Below, piece by piece: positions 1 to 8,673 of a stretch of DNA of 64,000 nt (within the stretch, counting starts at the first letter, position 1; each line of letters starts with the position of its first letter). Source of the stretch: Pseudomonas sihuiensis. Lineage in GTDB: Bacteria; Pseudomonadota; Gammaproteobacteria; Pseudomonadales; Pseudomonadaceae. The notes under the pieces are model-generated. The model saw nothing but the letters and a program-made list of their open reading frames with translations. It was not told the DNA's origin and made no database searches. Position numbers and translations under genes: made by a program. The stretch is taken from contig NZ_LT629797.1 of NCBI RefSeq assembly GCF_900106015.1, positions 1,798,001-1,862,000 of the forward strand. Direction: 5' to 3'.

Positions 1-941
1 ATGCCGTCGGGCAGCAGCGCCTGGACGTCGTCCCAGGCCGCTTCGAGCCCGTCGGAGATATCCAGCGGGTTGGCCGTGGCCTGCTTGACCAGGCCCAGAG
101 TCACCGCCGGCAGGCCGTTGAAGCGCACCACGGTGCGCTCGTCGCGCGGCCCCACTTCGGCGCGGCCGACATCGGACAGGCGCAGCAGGTAGCCTTGCGA
201 GTCGTCGAGGATCAGCTCGTTGAACTGCTCCGGGGTGCGCAGATCGGTCTCCGAGAGCACGCTGAACTCACGCTCACGCGACTCGATGCGCCCGGCCGGA
301 ATCTCCACGTTCTGCCGGCGCAGGGCATCCTCCACGTCCTGCACGGTGAGGTTGTGCGCGGCGAGCTTCTCTGGATCGAGCCAGATACGCATGGAGAAGG
401 TCCGCGCACCGCGCACCTGCACTTCGGACACACCGGGAATGGTCTGCAGGCGGTCCTTGATCACCCGCTCCAGCAGGTCGGTGATCTCCATGGCGCTGTG
501 CTGCTGGCTGTGAAAGGCGATCCAGATCACCGGCTGGGCGTCGGCCTCGACCTTCTGCACGATGGGTTCGTCGACCTCATCCGGCAGCAGGTTGCGCACT
601 CGGCCGAGGCGGTCACGCACGTCGTTGGCCGCCTCGTCGGCGCTGCGGCCGAGACGGAATTGCGCGGTGATCTGGGTGTTTTCCGCACGACTGATGGAGG
701 TGACGAAGTCCAACCCCTCGATGCCGGAGAGTACGTCCTCCACCGGCTGCGCTACCTGCGACTCCATGATCTCCGGGCTGGCCCCTGGGTAGGTGACCTG
801 CACGGTGACGATGGGCACGTCGATATTGGGGTATTCACGCACATTGAGACGGTCGTAGGCCATCAGCCCCAGCAGCACCACGATCAGCGACAGAACAGTG
901 GCGAATACCGGCCGGCGAATGCAGACATCGGAGAGTGTCAC
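1..941 (-). CDS. RND efflux permease, 3' part outside window
   Basis: Inner-membrane proton-driven pump subunit of an HAE1-type RND tripartite exporter. Only the first 313 codons are here; the gene runs off the left edge. The start is GTG at 941, overlapping the TGA of the adaptor gene (GTGA). The protein opens with the family's cytoplasmic stretch and first membrane helix (residues about 7-30, VCIRRPVFATVLSLIVVLL), then the periplasmic porter domain with the usual NIDVPIVTVQVTYPGASPE and PGVSEVQVRG stretches. Coupling to the adaptor gene indicates one operon. No outer-membrane channel gene is visible; it may lie beyond the window or TolC/OprM-like partners may be shared. The substrate cannot be told from sequence. 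Family assignment is secure. Confidence 0.93.
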   Translation of the reverse strand, partial: MTLSDVCIRRPVFATVLSLIVVLLGLMAYDRLNVREYPNIDVPIVTVQVTYPGASPEIMESQVAQPVEDVLSGIEGLDFVTSISRAENTQITAQFRLGRSADEAANDVRDRLGRVRNLLPDEVDEPIVQKVEADAQPVIWIAFHSQQHSAMEITDLLERVIKDRLQTIPGVSEVQVRGARTFSMRIWLDPEKLAAHNLTVQDVEDALRRQNVEIPAGRIESREREFSVLSETDLRTPEQFNELILDDSQGYLLRLSDVGRAEVGPRDERTVVRFNGLPAVTLGLVKQATANPLDISDGLEAAWDDVQALLPDG

Positions 942-1960
942 GGCTGGCGCTCCCCGCTCTTGGTGCGTACGGCCAGCCCTTCGCGCACACGCTGCCAACC
1001 GGCACTGATGATGGTTTCGTCGCCCTGCAGGCCTTCACGCACCTCGACCAGCCCGTCGAAACGCTTGCCCAGCGTCACTTCGCGGCGCTCGACCTTGCCA
1101 TCGACCACCAGATTGACCAGCAACTTGTCGCCCTGCGGCATCACCGCCTCTTCCGGGATAACCAGCGCATTGGGCCGCTCTTCGAGAATCACCGAAACTC
1201 GGACGAACTGTCCGGGACGCAGGCGGCGGTCATCGTTGCCGATATGCGCGCGGATCGCCTGGCTGCGCCCGGCTTCGTCGAGGCGCGGGTTGATGGCGAA
1301 GATTTCGCCACGAAAGCGTTCGCCGGGGTAAGTATCTAGGGTGATTTCCACGGTCTGGCCGAGGCGCACCTGGGCCACGGCCTTCTGCGGAATACGGAAG
1401 TCGACCTTGAGCGGGTCGAGCACTTCCAGGTTGACGATGTTCTGCCCGGCACTGAGGTAGTCACCGACGCTGGCCTGGCGCAGGCCGAGCGTGCCGTCAT
1501 GAGGGGCCTTGATCTGGGTCTTGTCGAGCCGCGCCTGGGCCAGGGCCTGACTGGCACGGGCGGCCTGCAGCTGGCTCTGCGCCTCGTCCAGCGCCTGGGC
1601 GTTGCTGGCACCACGTTGAAACAGCATCTGCGCGCGCTGGTGATTTTTTTCGGCGAGATCAAGATTGGCCCGCGCCTGGGCAAATTCGGCGCGGGCAATC
1701 GCATCATCGAGGCTGATCAGCAGATCGCCAGCGGTCACCGCCTGGCCTTCACGAAAATGCAGGGTGGCCAGGCGCCCTTCCACTTCCGGGCGAATCATCA
1801 CCGATTCGTCGGAACGCAGCGAACCGAAGGTGATCAGCTCGTCACGCACCTCCATCTGCCGTACCGGCACGATCTCGACCATTGGCCCTTCGGCAGCCAG
1901 CGCAGGCGTCGTGAACAAGCCCAGACACAGCCATGGAAGAGCACGCAACAGCACGGTCAT
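938..1960 (-). CDS. RND efflux periplasmic adaptor (membrane fusion protein)
   Basis: A 340-residue adaptor linking an RND pump to an outer-membrane channel. Residues 1-22 form a signal peptide ending in TTPALA-AE, with no lipobox cysteine, so the protein is probably periplasmic rather than a lipoprotein. Then come a biotinyl-lipoyl-like half (VEGRLATLHFREGQAVTAGD, about 56-75), an alpha-helical hairpin rich in Ala/Gln (about 90-145), the second lipoyl half (IKAPHDGTLGLRQASVGDYL) and the beta-barrel and membrane-proximal domains. Its stop overlaps the start of the permease gene, so the two are translationally coupled and probably work as one pump. The upstream spacer carries REP-like hairpins. 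Confidence 0.93.
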   Translation of the reverse strand: MTVLLRALPWLCLGLFTTPALAAEGPMVEIVPVRQMEVRDELITFGSLRSDESVMIRPEVEGRLATLHFREGQAVTAGDLLISLDDAIARAEFAQARANLDLAEKNHQRAQMLFQRGASNAQALDEAQSQLQAARASQALAQARLDKTQIKAPHDGTLGLRQASVGDYLSAGQNIVNLEVLDPLKVDFRIPQKAVAQVRLGQTVEITLDTYPGERFRGEIFAINPRLDEAGRSQAIRAHIGNDDRRLRPGQFVRVSVILEERPNALVIPEEAVMPQGDKLLVNLVVDGKVERREVTLGKRFDGLVEVREGLQGDETIISAGWQRVREGLAVRTKSGERQP

Positions 1961-2063
1961 GATCAGCCCCTTTTTCTTGGTAGAGGCGGAGTCTAACCGG
2001 CTGCTGCGTTACTGACAGGGGCGCAAGTTATTTCGCTATGTTTTTTCGGTCGCCGCCACATTC

Positions 2064-2209
2064 TGTAGGAGCGGCTTTAGCCGCGAGCATTCAACGGTAG
2101 CCCGGATGAAATCCGGGGAGCATAGCTGCCCCCCGGATTGCATCCGGGCTACACATTAACGTTTAGGCGCGGTTGCGCCGCGAGAATCGCGGATAATCCG
2201 CTCCTACAT
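2064..2209. repeat. cluster of three REP-like hairpins
   Basis: Three imperfect palindromes sit in the spacer between the efflux adaptor gene and the ABC exporter. 2064-2087 is a TAGGAGCGGCTTTAGCCGCG unit. 2097-2118 and 2131-2152 are 22-base arms of the GTAGCCCGGAT...ATCCGGG type with one mismatch. About 2171-2209 is a further degenerate unit ending in CTCCTAC. Related units recur elsewhere in the window (for example near 43951, 46328 and 48092). Confidence 0.8.
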
Positions 2210-2221
2210 GAGCGGCAAACA

Positions 2222-3016
2222 TCACTGACGCATGCCACGACCACTGACCAGCAGGCGGATGCACAGGGCATACAGCGCAGCGGTGGCCAGCAGCATGAAG
2301 CCGACCGCCACGCCGATACGGATGTCGGACACCCCGAGAATGCCGTAACGGAAGGCGTTGACCATGTGCAGGATGGGGTTGCCCAGCGACACCGTCTGCC
2401 AGAACGGCGGCAACAGGGTGATGGAGTAGAACACCCCGCCCAGGTAGGTCAGCGGCGTCAGCACGAAGGTCGGGATGATCGAAATGTCGTCGAAGTTGCG
2501 CGCATACACCGCGTTGACGAAGCCACCGAGGGAGAAGATGGTCGCCGTCAGCAGCACCACCAGCACGGTCACGCCCAGGTGATGCACCTGCAGGTGGGTG
2601 AAGAACAACGACAGCAGCGTGACGATGAAGCCCACCGCCAGCCCGCGCAGCACGCCACCGACGACGAAACCGATGAGGATGGTATGCGGTGACACCGGCG
2701 ACACCAGCAGCTCCTCGACGTTGCGCTGGAACTTGCTGCCGAAGAAGCTCGACACCACGTTGCCGTAGCTGTTGGTGATCACCGACATCATGATCAGCCC
2801 CGGCACGATGTACTCCATGTAGCTGAAGCCACCCATGTCACCGATCTGCCGGCCGATCAGGTTACCGAAGATCACGAAGTACAGGACCATGGTGATCGCC
2901 GGCGGTAGCAGGGTCTGCGGCCAGATGCGCACGAAGCGGCGGATTTCGCGGTGAACGATGGTACGCAGGGCCACCAGGTTGGCGGCGAATTCGCTGTTGA
3001 GGTACTGAGAAGTCAT
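2222..3016 (-). CDS. ABC-2 type exporter permease (YadH-like)
   Basis: A 264-residue integral membrane subunit of an ABC-2 exporter. Six hydrophobic segments are visible, including TLLPPAITMVLYFVIFGNLI (about 35-54) and LGVTVLVVLLTATIFSLGGF, and the ABC-2 signature region around SPVSPHTILIGFVVGGVLRG. The start ATG at 3016 overlaps the stop of the ATPase gene by four bases, so the pair is one operon with the ATPase first. The E. coli counterpart is YadGH, whose substrate is uncertain; lipid-like or drug substrates are only a guess. Confidence 0.9.
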   Translation of the reverse strand: MTSQYLNSEFAANLVALRTIVHREIRRFVRIWPQTLLPPAITMVLYFVIFGNLIGRQIGDMGGFSYMEYIVPGLIMMSVITNSYGNVVSSFFGSKFQRNVEELLVSPVSPHTILIGFVVGGVLRGLAVGFIVTLLSLFFTHLQVHHLGVTVLVVLLTATIFSLGGFVNAVYARNFDDISIIPTFVLTPLTYLGGVFYSITLLPPFWQTVSLGNPILHMVNAFRYGILGVSDIRIGVAVGFMLLATAALYALCIRLLVSGRGMRQ

Positions 3017-3945
3017 TGCGCCACCTTGGCCAGGTTCTTTTCCACCAGGGAGACGAACAGCTCCTCCAGGCGATTGCTCTTGTTACGCAGGCTGAGTACC
3101 TCGACCTGCTGTTGCGCCAGTTGCTGGAATAGCGCATTGAGGCCCTGACTCTTCTCCACCTGCACTTCCAGGGTGTGGTGGTCGACCAGGCGCGCCGGAT
3201 AGCCCTGCAGCGTCGGCACTGAGCTGTAGGAATCCTTGAGGTCGAAGAGAAAGGTCTCGACGTGCAGCTTCTTCAGCAGATCCTTCATGCTGCTCAGCTC
3301 GACGATACGGCCGTGGTCGATGATGCCGATGTTGCGGCACAACTGCTCGGCCTCTTCCAGGTAGTGGGTCGTCAGAATGATGGTGGTGCCCTGCTTGTTC
3401 AGCTCGGTGAGGAAGCTCCACATCGAACGGCGCAGCTCGATATCCACCCCGGCAGTCGGCTCGTCGAGGATCAGCAGGCGCGGCTGGTGCACCAGGGCGC
3501 GGGCGATCATCAGGCGGCGCTTCATGCCACCGGACAGCTCGCGTGATGCCACGTCGCGCTTGTCCCACAGGCCGAGTTCGGTCAGGTACTGCTCGGCGCG
3601 CTCCTTGGCGATCGAGCGCGGAATACCGTAGTAGCCGGCCTGGGTGACGACGATGTCGAACACCTTCTCGAATTGGTTGAAGTTGAACTCCTGCGGCACC
3701 ACGCCCAGGCAGCGCTTGAGCGCATAAGGCTCGCGGTCGAGGTCATGGCCGAACACGCTGACCGTGCCGCCACTCTTGTTCACCAGCGTGGAGAGCACAC
3801 CGATGGTGGTGGATTTGCCGGCACCGTTGGGGCCGAGCAAGGCGAAGAAATCCCCTTCGGCGACGTCCAGATCGATGCCGTGCAGGGCCTGGAAGCCGTT
3901 TCCGTAGGTCTTGGTCAACTGGCGAATGGTCAGGGCGGAGCTCAT
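3013..3945 (-). CDS. ABC exporter ATP-binding protein (YadG-like)
   Basis: A 310-residue ATPase that powers the neighbouring permease. Motifs are complete: Walker A LLGPNGAGKSTT (about 37-48), ABC signature ELSGGMKRRL, Walker B LLILDEPTAGVD and the switch histidine in TTHYLEEAE. The C-terminal third (from about 220) is the accessory domain usual in YadG/CcmA-like export ATPases. The stop overlaps the permease ATG (ATGA). The gene ends an isolated two-gene operon; 154 bases separate it from the next gene, with no clear signal in them. Confidence 0.93.
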   Translation of the reverse strand: MSSALTIRQLTKTYGNGFQALHGIDLDVAEGDFFALLGPNGAGKSTTIGVLSTLVNKSGGTVSVFGHDLDREPYALKRCLGVVPQEFNFNQFEKVFDIVVTQAGYYGIPRSIAKERAEQYLTELGLWDKRDVASRELSGGMKRRLMIARALVHQPRLLILDEPTAGVDIELRRSMWSFLTELNKQGTTIILTTHYLEEAEQLCRNIGIIDHGRIVELSSMKDLLKKLHVETFLFDLKDSYSSVPTLQGYPARLVDHHTLEVQVEKSQGLNALFQQLAQQQVEVLSLRNKSNRLEELFVSLVEKNLAKVAQ

Positions 3946-4099
3946 GAAGATGGGGTTTCCCGCGCGAGAGTGAGGTGGTTATAGATGAGGGCGAAGACGC
4001 TCGATTGCAACGGTGTGTTTCGCCCGCTCATTGCTGGCATGCACCCTACCGACCCTGACGCGCGGAGAAAAGGCCGTCCTGCCGATCTTGATTATCGAC

Positions 4100-4762
4100 T
4101 CAGTCGATAACACTGGCCTCACGCTGCATATCGCCACTGAGTTGCAGCGCACCGGTCTCGAACAGGTGCGGATAACAGCCACGCAGATGCTCGAAGAACA
4201 GTTGCTCGGGCAGATCCTCGAACTGGCCGTGGTCATGCAGATACTCCATGTAGCGCTCGCCCTTGTCGTTGTAGGGATGGAAGACGCTGTCATGCACGCC
4301 GTCGAACTCCAGCGGCGCCACCTTGAATACCCGGCACAACGCCTCGTTGAACGCCGGCGTGGCCTTGACCCAGCGCCCGTTCAGGTGCAATTCGGTGTAA
4401 CCGTGCATGGCGAACACCTCGCTGCGCAGCAACTCCAGCAGGCGCGGCGTGGACAGGTGATTGCGCACATCGGCCAGGCCGATGCGCGCGGGAATGCCGC
4501 AATGCCGGGCGCAAGCAGCGAGCAGGTTGGCCTTGGGTACGCAGTAAGACTCACCGCTCGCCAGCGCATGGCTGGCCTTCAATGTCTGCGCATCGAGACT
4601 GAAGGCATAGGGGTTGTAACGAATCTCGTCACGTACCGCGAGATATAGCGCCACGGCCTGACTGATCGGTTCTCGTGAGGCGCCACGCCAACGTTCGGCG
4701 AACTCGATTACCGCGGGATGGTCACTGTCAATGAAGCGGCCGGGACGTAGACAGGTCTGCAT
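4100..4762 (-). CDS. transglutaminase-like superfamily protein
   Basis: A 220-residue cytosolic protein with the transglutaminase/cysteine-protease core. The nucleophile is Cys74 in GESYCVPKANLLAACARHCG and the histidine is His120 in FAMHGYTEL. Where the third catalytic residue (Asp of W..vDPT) is expected, the sequence reads RWVKATPAFN, with no Asp. This KxTPAFN form seems typical of a subgroup, so the triad may be completed differently. The substrate is unknown. The gene is divergent from fadE, sharing a 141-base spacer with a small inverted repeat. Confidence 0.82.
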   Translation of the reverse strand: MQTCLRPGRFIDSDHPAVIEFAERWRGASREPISQAVALYLAVRDEIRYNPYAFSLDAQTLKASHALASGESYCVPKANLLAACARHCGIPARIGLADVRNHLSTPRLLELLRSEVFAMHGYTELHLNGRWVKATPAFNEALCRVFKVAPLEFDGVHDSVFHPYNDKGERYMEYLHDHGQFEDLPEQLFFEHLRGCYPHLFETGALQLSGDMQREASVID

Positions 4763-4774
4763 GACGGGGGACTC

Positions 4775-4790
4775 CTGAAGTTTGCTTCAG
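4775..4790. promoter_or_regulatory. inverted repeat in transglutaminase/fadE divergent spacer
   Basis: CTGAAG-TTTG-CTTCAG, a 6-4-6 inverted repeat, lies 13 bases upstream of the minus-strand gene starting at 4762 and 114 bases upstream of fadE. The position would suit an operator. It does not look like the known PsrA fatty-acid regulator site, and no regulator is assigned. Confidence 0.3.
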
Positions 4791-4903
4791 TCTAATCCCG
4801 TCGATTGCGCCACGTTGACGACGATCCGGCCAAGCTCACCGCCCCTGCCGCCATTTATGGCTATGCTCGGGGCGTCGCCCGCTCGAATCATGGAGGAATG
4901 CAC

Positions 4904-7351
4904 ATGCTCGTCATCTGGTTGCTGGTTCTGCTGCTCGGGGTCGCCTACCTGGCCCATAGCCGTACCGCCGCCCTACCTGCCCTCGGCATCACCGCAGCCT
5001 ATCTGGTGGCCATGGCATTGTTCAGCCCGGTACCGGGCTGGTTGCAACTGCTACTGTGGATCGTCACCGGCGCCGTCGCCGCGTTCATCCTGCTCGGCGA
5101 TCTACGCCGGCAACTGTTCACCAGCCCGCTGTTCGCCTGGTTCCAGCGCGTACTGCCGCCAATGTCGACGACCGAGCGCGATGCCATCGAAGCCGGCACG
5201 GTGTGGTGGGATGGCGAGCTGTTCAGCGGCAAACCGGACTGGGACAAGCTGCTGGCCTACCCCAAGGCCAAGCTGAGCGAAGAGGAACAGGCGTTCATCG
5301 ACGGTCCCACCGAAGAACTCTGCGCGATGATCAGCGACTGGCAGGTCGGCCAGCAGATGGATCTGCCGGAGAAAGCCTGGGAGCACATCAAGCAGCACGG
5401 CTTCTTCGCCCTGATCATTCCCAAGGAATACGGCGGCAAGGGCTTCTCCGCCTACGCCCACTCGCAGGTGGCAATGAAGCTGGCCACTCGTAGCGGCGAC
5501 CTGGCCTCCACCGTGATGGTGCCCAACTCCCTCGGCCCGGCCGAACTGCTGCTGCACTACGGCACCGATGAGCAGCGCCAGCACTACCTGCCGCGCCTGG
5601 CGCGCGGCGATGACATCCCCTGCTTCGCACTCACCGGCCCGCTGGCTGGCTCCGACGCCGGCGCCATGCCGGACACCGGGATCATCTGCAAGGGCCAGTA
5701 CAACGGCGAGGAAGTGCTCGGCCTGCGCCTGAACTGGGAAAAGCGCTACATCACCCTCGGCCCGGTGGCCACCCTGCTCGGCCTGGCCTTCAAGGCCTAC
5801 GACCCGGATCACCTGCTCGGCGACAAGGAAGACCTGGGCATCAGCCTGGCGCTGATCCCCACCGATACCCCCGGCGTGGAAATCGGCCGTCGCCACTTGC
5901 CGCTGGGCGCTGCCTTCATGAACGGGCCGAACTCGGGCAAGGACGTCTTCATTCCGCTGGAGTACCTGATCGGCGGCCAGGAGTACCTGGGCAAGGGCTG
6001 GATGATGCTGATGAACTGCCTGTCGGTCGGCCGCTCCATCTCGCTGCCGGCAGTCGGCACCGGCGCGGCCAAGTTCACCAGCCTCGCCACCGGCCAGTAC
6101 GCCCAGTTGCGTGAGCAGTTCAATGTGCCGCTGGCCGCCTTCGAGGGCATTCAAGAGGCCCTGGCGCGCATCGGCGGCAACGCCTGGCTGATGGATAGCG
6201 CGCGTATCCTTACCGCCAACGCCGTCGACCTGGGCGAGAAGCCCTCGGTGCTGTCGGCGATTCTCAAGTACCACCTGACCGAACGCGGCCGCGAGTGCAT
6301 CGGCCACGCCATGGACGTGCACGGCGGCAAGGGCATCATCATGGGCCCGAACAACTACCTGGCCCGCTCCTGGCAGGGCGCGCCGATCTTCATCACCGTC
6401 GAGGGCGCCAACATTCTCTCGCGCAACCTGATGATCTTCGGCCAGGGCGCCATCCGCTGCCACCCCTACGTGCTCAAGGAAATGGCCCTGGCCGACCGCG
6501 AGGACAAGGATCAGGCACTGGCCGAGTTCGACGCATTGCTGATGAGCCATATCGGCTTCGCCGTCGGTAACGCCGCCAGCAGTTTCCTCTTGGGGCTGAC
6601 CCTGAACCGCCTGGGCCAGGTGCCCGGCGACGACCTCAGCCAGCCTTACTACCGCGCGCTCAATCGCCTGGCGGCGGCCTTCGCGCTGTGCGCCGACAGC
6701 AGCATGATGCTGCTCGGCGGCGACCTGAAACGCCGCGAGCGCCTGTCTGCACGCCTGGGCGACGTGCTCAGCCATCTCTACCTGGGTTCGGCCGCGCTCA
6801 AGCGCTACCACGACCTGGACTACCCGGAAGCGATTCGTCCGCTGCTGCGCTGGGCCATGGAGGAAAACCTTTACCACGCCGAGCAGGCGCTCGATGACCT
6901 GCTGAGCAACTTCCCCAACCGCCTGTTCGGCTGCCTGCTGAAAGTGCTGGTGTTCCCGCTGGGTCGCCGCCATCACGGCCCGAGCGACGAACTGGACGCC
7001 GAAGTGGCCGCGATCATTGGCCGCCAGGCCGGCGACCCGGCACTGGAGTCGGTACTGGAAGGCTGCTACCGGCCGCAGGCCGATCAGGATTCGGTCGGTG
7101 CCCTGCAACATGCGCTGAACCTGGTGCAAGCCAGCCAGGATGCGCGTAAGCGTCTGCACCAGGCGCTCAAGGATGGCAGCCTGCAACCAGCGCCGGGCCA
7201 GGACGCCATCGAGGCGGCGATCGCTGCCGGCATCCTCGACGGCGAACAGGGCCAGCGCCTGCAAGCGGCCGAAGCGGCGCGGCGCCGGGTGATCGACGTC
7301 GACGACTTCGCCAAGGAAGAGCTCAAGCTGAGCCGCGGCAAGGTGCGTTAA
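4904..7351 (+). CDS. fadE: acyl-CoA dehydrogenase FadE
   Basis: Catalyses the first, FAD-dependent step of fatty-acid beta-oxidation (acyl-CoA to trans-2-enoyl-CoA). The chosen ATG at 4904 has GGAGG at 4892-4896 and gives 815 residues, the usual FadE length (E. coli 814); the frame is open further upstream but that extension lacks a ribosome site. Residues 1-50 hold two hydrophobic helices (MLVIWLLVLLLGVAYLAHS and the next), so it is membrane-attached. The acyl-CoA dehydrogenase N-terminal, middle (FALTGPLAGSDAGAMPDTG) and C-terminal (DVHGGKGIIMGPNNYL) domains follow, then the DUF1974 region special to FadE from about 540. It is monocistronic or read with the next small gene, and divergent from the transglutaminase-like gene. 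Confidence 0.95.
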   Translation: MLVIWLLVLLLGVAYLAHSRTAALPALGITAAYLVAMALFSPVPGWLQLLLWIVTGAVAAFILLGDLRRQLFTSPLFAWFQRVLPPMSTTERDAIEAGTVWWDGELFSGKPDWDKLLAYPKAKLSEEEQAFIDGPTEELCAMISDWQVGQQMDLPEKAWEHIKQHGFFALIIPKEYGGKGFSAYAHSQVAMKLATRSGDLASTVMVPNSLGPAELLLHYGTDEQRQHYLPRLARGDDIPCFALTGPLAGSDAGAMPDTGIICKGQYNGEEVLGLRLNWEKRYITLGPVATLLGLAFKAYDPDHLLGDKEDLGISLALIPTDTPGVEIGRRHLPLGAAFMNGPNSGKDVFIPLEYLIGGQEYLGKGWMMLMNCLSVGRSISLPAVGTGAAKFTSLATGQYAQLREQFNVPLAAFEGIQEALARIGGNAWLMDSARILTANAVDLGEKPSVLSAILKYHLTERGRECIGHAMDVHGGKGIIMGPNNYLARSWQGAPIFITVEGANILSRNLMIFGQGAIRCHPYVLKEMALADREDKDQALAEFDALLMSHIGFAVGNAASSFLLGLTLNRLGQVPGDDLSQPYYRALNRLAAAFALCADSSMMLLGGDLKRRERLSARLGDVLSHLYLGSAALKRYHDLDYPEAIRPLLRWAMEENLYHAEQALDDLLSNFPNRLFGCLLKVLVFPLGRRHHGPSDELDAEVAAIIGRQAGDPALESVLEGCYRPQADQDSVGALQHALNLVQASQDARKRLHQALKDGSLQPAPGQDAIEAAIAAGILDGEQGQRLQAAEAARRRVIDVDDFAKEELKLSRGKVR

Positions 7352-7375
7352 CTCGAACGGCTCGAGAGAGGGGCT

Positions 7376-7405
7376 GTAGCCGCGAGTTTCTTGTGTCGCG
7401 GCTAC
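7376..7405. repeat. short inverted repeat downstream of fadE
   Basis: GTAGCCGCGA (7376-7385) and TCGCGGCTAC (7396-7405) form a perfect 10-bp hairpin 24 bases after the fadE stop. It resembles the GTAG...CTAC REP-like units of the window. There is no T-run, so it may be a transcript 3' end stabiliser rather than a terminator. Confidence 0.55.
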
Positions 7406-7544
7406 GACTGCAGGGATGCATGAGGTAGAGCTAAGCAGGATGCCGCGCCAAAAGCTGCTCCTACACGAAGGCCAGCCAAACGGGACAGCGGGCGCCAGGA
7501 ACTCTATACTCCTGCGCCCGTTTTACCCTTCAGGAAACCGCACC

Positions 7545-7952
7545 ATGGCCAGCCATCTAGAACACCACCTCGCCCTGCTCAACCACCTGCGCGGCATCCT
7601 CGTCGCCCTGGGCGAAGCCGAACAGGTGCTCGACGACAGCCATGCCCTGTTCCTCGAGCGCTACGACGAACTGCTCGCCGAACTGCCGCGCGACCCGGTG
7701 TCCAGCCAGTACCTGGGCCAGGATCTGATCAGCCAGGTGTTCCACCGCTACCCGCAGATCGCCCATCTGGTACCGCGCGACCTGCTGTGGTTCTTTGGCG
7801 GCGACTGCCTGCACTTCATGCCCGACGAGGAAATCGCCCTGTACCAGGCCCTCGACGAGCGCCGTTTCGAAGCCGAGGAGAACGACGAACCCTTCGACTG
7901 GAACCAGGAAAAGCAACTGCTGGCCTTGCCCACCGACGGCTCCAAGCACTGA
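7545..7952 (+). CDS. PA2817-family conserved protein
   Basis: A 135-residue soluble acidic protein of a family found mainly in Pseudomonas. The ATG at 7545 follows CAGGAAACC; the open frame extends upstream but without a ribosome site. The sequence is helical, with many Asp/Glu residues (DDSHALFLERYDELLAELP; PDEEIALYQALDERRFEAEE). There is no signal peptide, membrane helix or recognisable catalytic motif. Its place after fadE is conserved in P. aeruginosa as far as I recall, which may hint at a link with fatty-acid metabolism, but no function is known to me. A terminator follows at once. Confidence 0.8.
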   Translation: MASHLEHHLALLNHLRGILVALGEAEQVLDDSHALFLERYDELLAELPRDPVSSQYLGQDLISQVFHRYPQIAHLVPRDLLWFFGGDCLHFMPDEEIALYQALDERRFEAEENDEPFDWNQEKQLLALPTDGSKH

Positions 7953-7968
7953 TCTGCCAATAAACAAA

Positions 7969-7999
7969 AGGCCCGCACGGTAAACCGGCGGGCCTGTTG
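7969..7999 (+). terminator. intrinsic terminator after PA2817-like gene
   Basis: Stem AGGCCCGC (7969-7976) pairs with GCGGGCCT (7988-7995), an 8-bp GC-rich hairpin 16 bases after the stop codon at 7952, followed by the T-rich stretch GTTGTTTTG. Confidence 0.8.
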
Positions 8000-8026
8000 T
8001 TTTGTGCCTGTACAAACGACAGAAGC

Positions 8027-8056
8027 GAAAACGCCGCTCGATTGAGCGGCGTTTTC
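8027..8056. terminator. bidirectional terminator at end of tRNA operon
   Basis: A 13-bp perfect stem (GAAAACGCCGCTC, loop GATT, then its complement) with A-run and T-run flanks. It lies 8 bases past the last tRNA on the minus strand and can also stop plus-strand transcription from the fadE side. Confidence 0.85.
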
Positions 8057-8063
8057 ATTTATT

Positions 8064-8139
<76 letters not shown>

Positions 8140-8162
8140 AATACAACTTGGTACAACAAAAA

Positions 8163-8238
8163 TGGCGTCCCCTAGGGGACTCGAACCCCTGTTACCGCCG
8201 TGAAAGGGCGGTGTCCTAGGCCACTAGACGAAGGGGAC
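8163..8238 (-). tRNA. tRNA-Glu(TTC), second copy
   Basis: A 76-nt cloverleaf on the minus strand: acceptor GTCCCCT/AGGGGAC with encoded CCA, anticodon loop CTTTCAC (TTC) and T-arm GGGTTCGAGTCCC. It is identical to the copy at 8376-8451. Confidence 0.97.
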
Positions 8239-8284
8239 CTTGGAACTTCGTTTGAAATCCTGCCGAAGCAGCATTTCCAAATTT

Positions 8285-8360
<76 letters not shown>

Positions 8361-8375
8361 ATTACAACTTGAAAG

Positions 8376-8451
8376 TGGCGTCCCCTAGGGGACTCGAACC
8401 CCTGTTACCGCCGTGAAAGGGCGGTGTCCTAGGCCACTAGACGAAGGGGAC
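8376..8451 (-). tRNA. tRNA-Glu(TTC), first copy
   Basis: First gene of the tRNA operon, identical to 8163-8238, anticodon TTC, encoded CCA. The sigma-70 promoter at 8524-8552 lies about 70 bases upstream. Confidence 0.97.
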
Positions 8452-8523
8452 ACACCCCGGAACATCAAGCAACTTTCCGGCTTCCTTCGCTCTGTTTCTA
8501 GCATTGCGCTGGAAGTGGCGCGC

Positions 8524-8552
8524 ATTCTATGGAGCCTTTCGAGGGTCGTCAA
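8524..8552 (-). promoter_or_regulatory. sigma-70 promoter of the tRNA operon
   Basis: Read on the minus strand: -35 TTGACG (8552-8547), a 17-base spacer, -10 TAGAAT (8529-8524), then GCGCGCC. The GC-rich discriminator is the type linked to stringent (ppGpp) control of stable RNA promoters. It would start transcription near 8517. Confidence 0.8.
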
Positions 8553-8673
8553 CCTCTCTCTAAAAAATTTTTAAAATCAAAGACTTCAGCCCATAAATCG
8601 ATATGCCACTAGGAGCCATGCAGCCAAGCCACTACACTCGGTCGAAAAGTCGATTCTCGAGAGGTCCCAAGCA

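Noticed and set aside
5102..7264. 720-codon open frame antisense to fadE
   Set aside because: High GC content leaves long open antisense frames; the translation is His/Gln/Val-rich, low in family-like motifs, and lies wholly under fadE.
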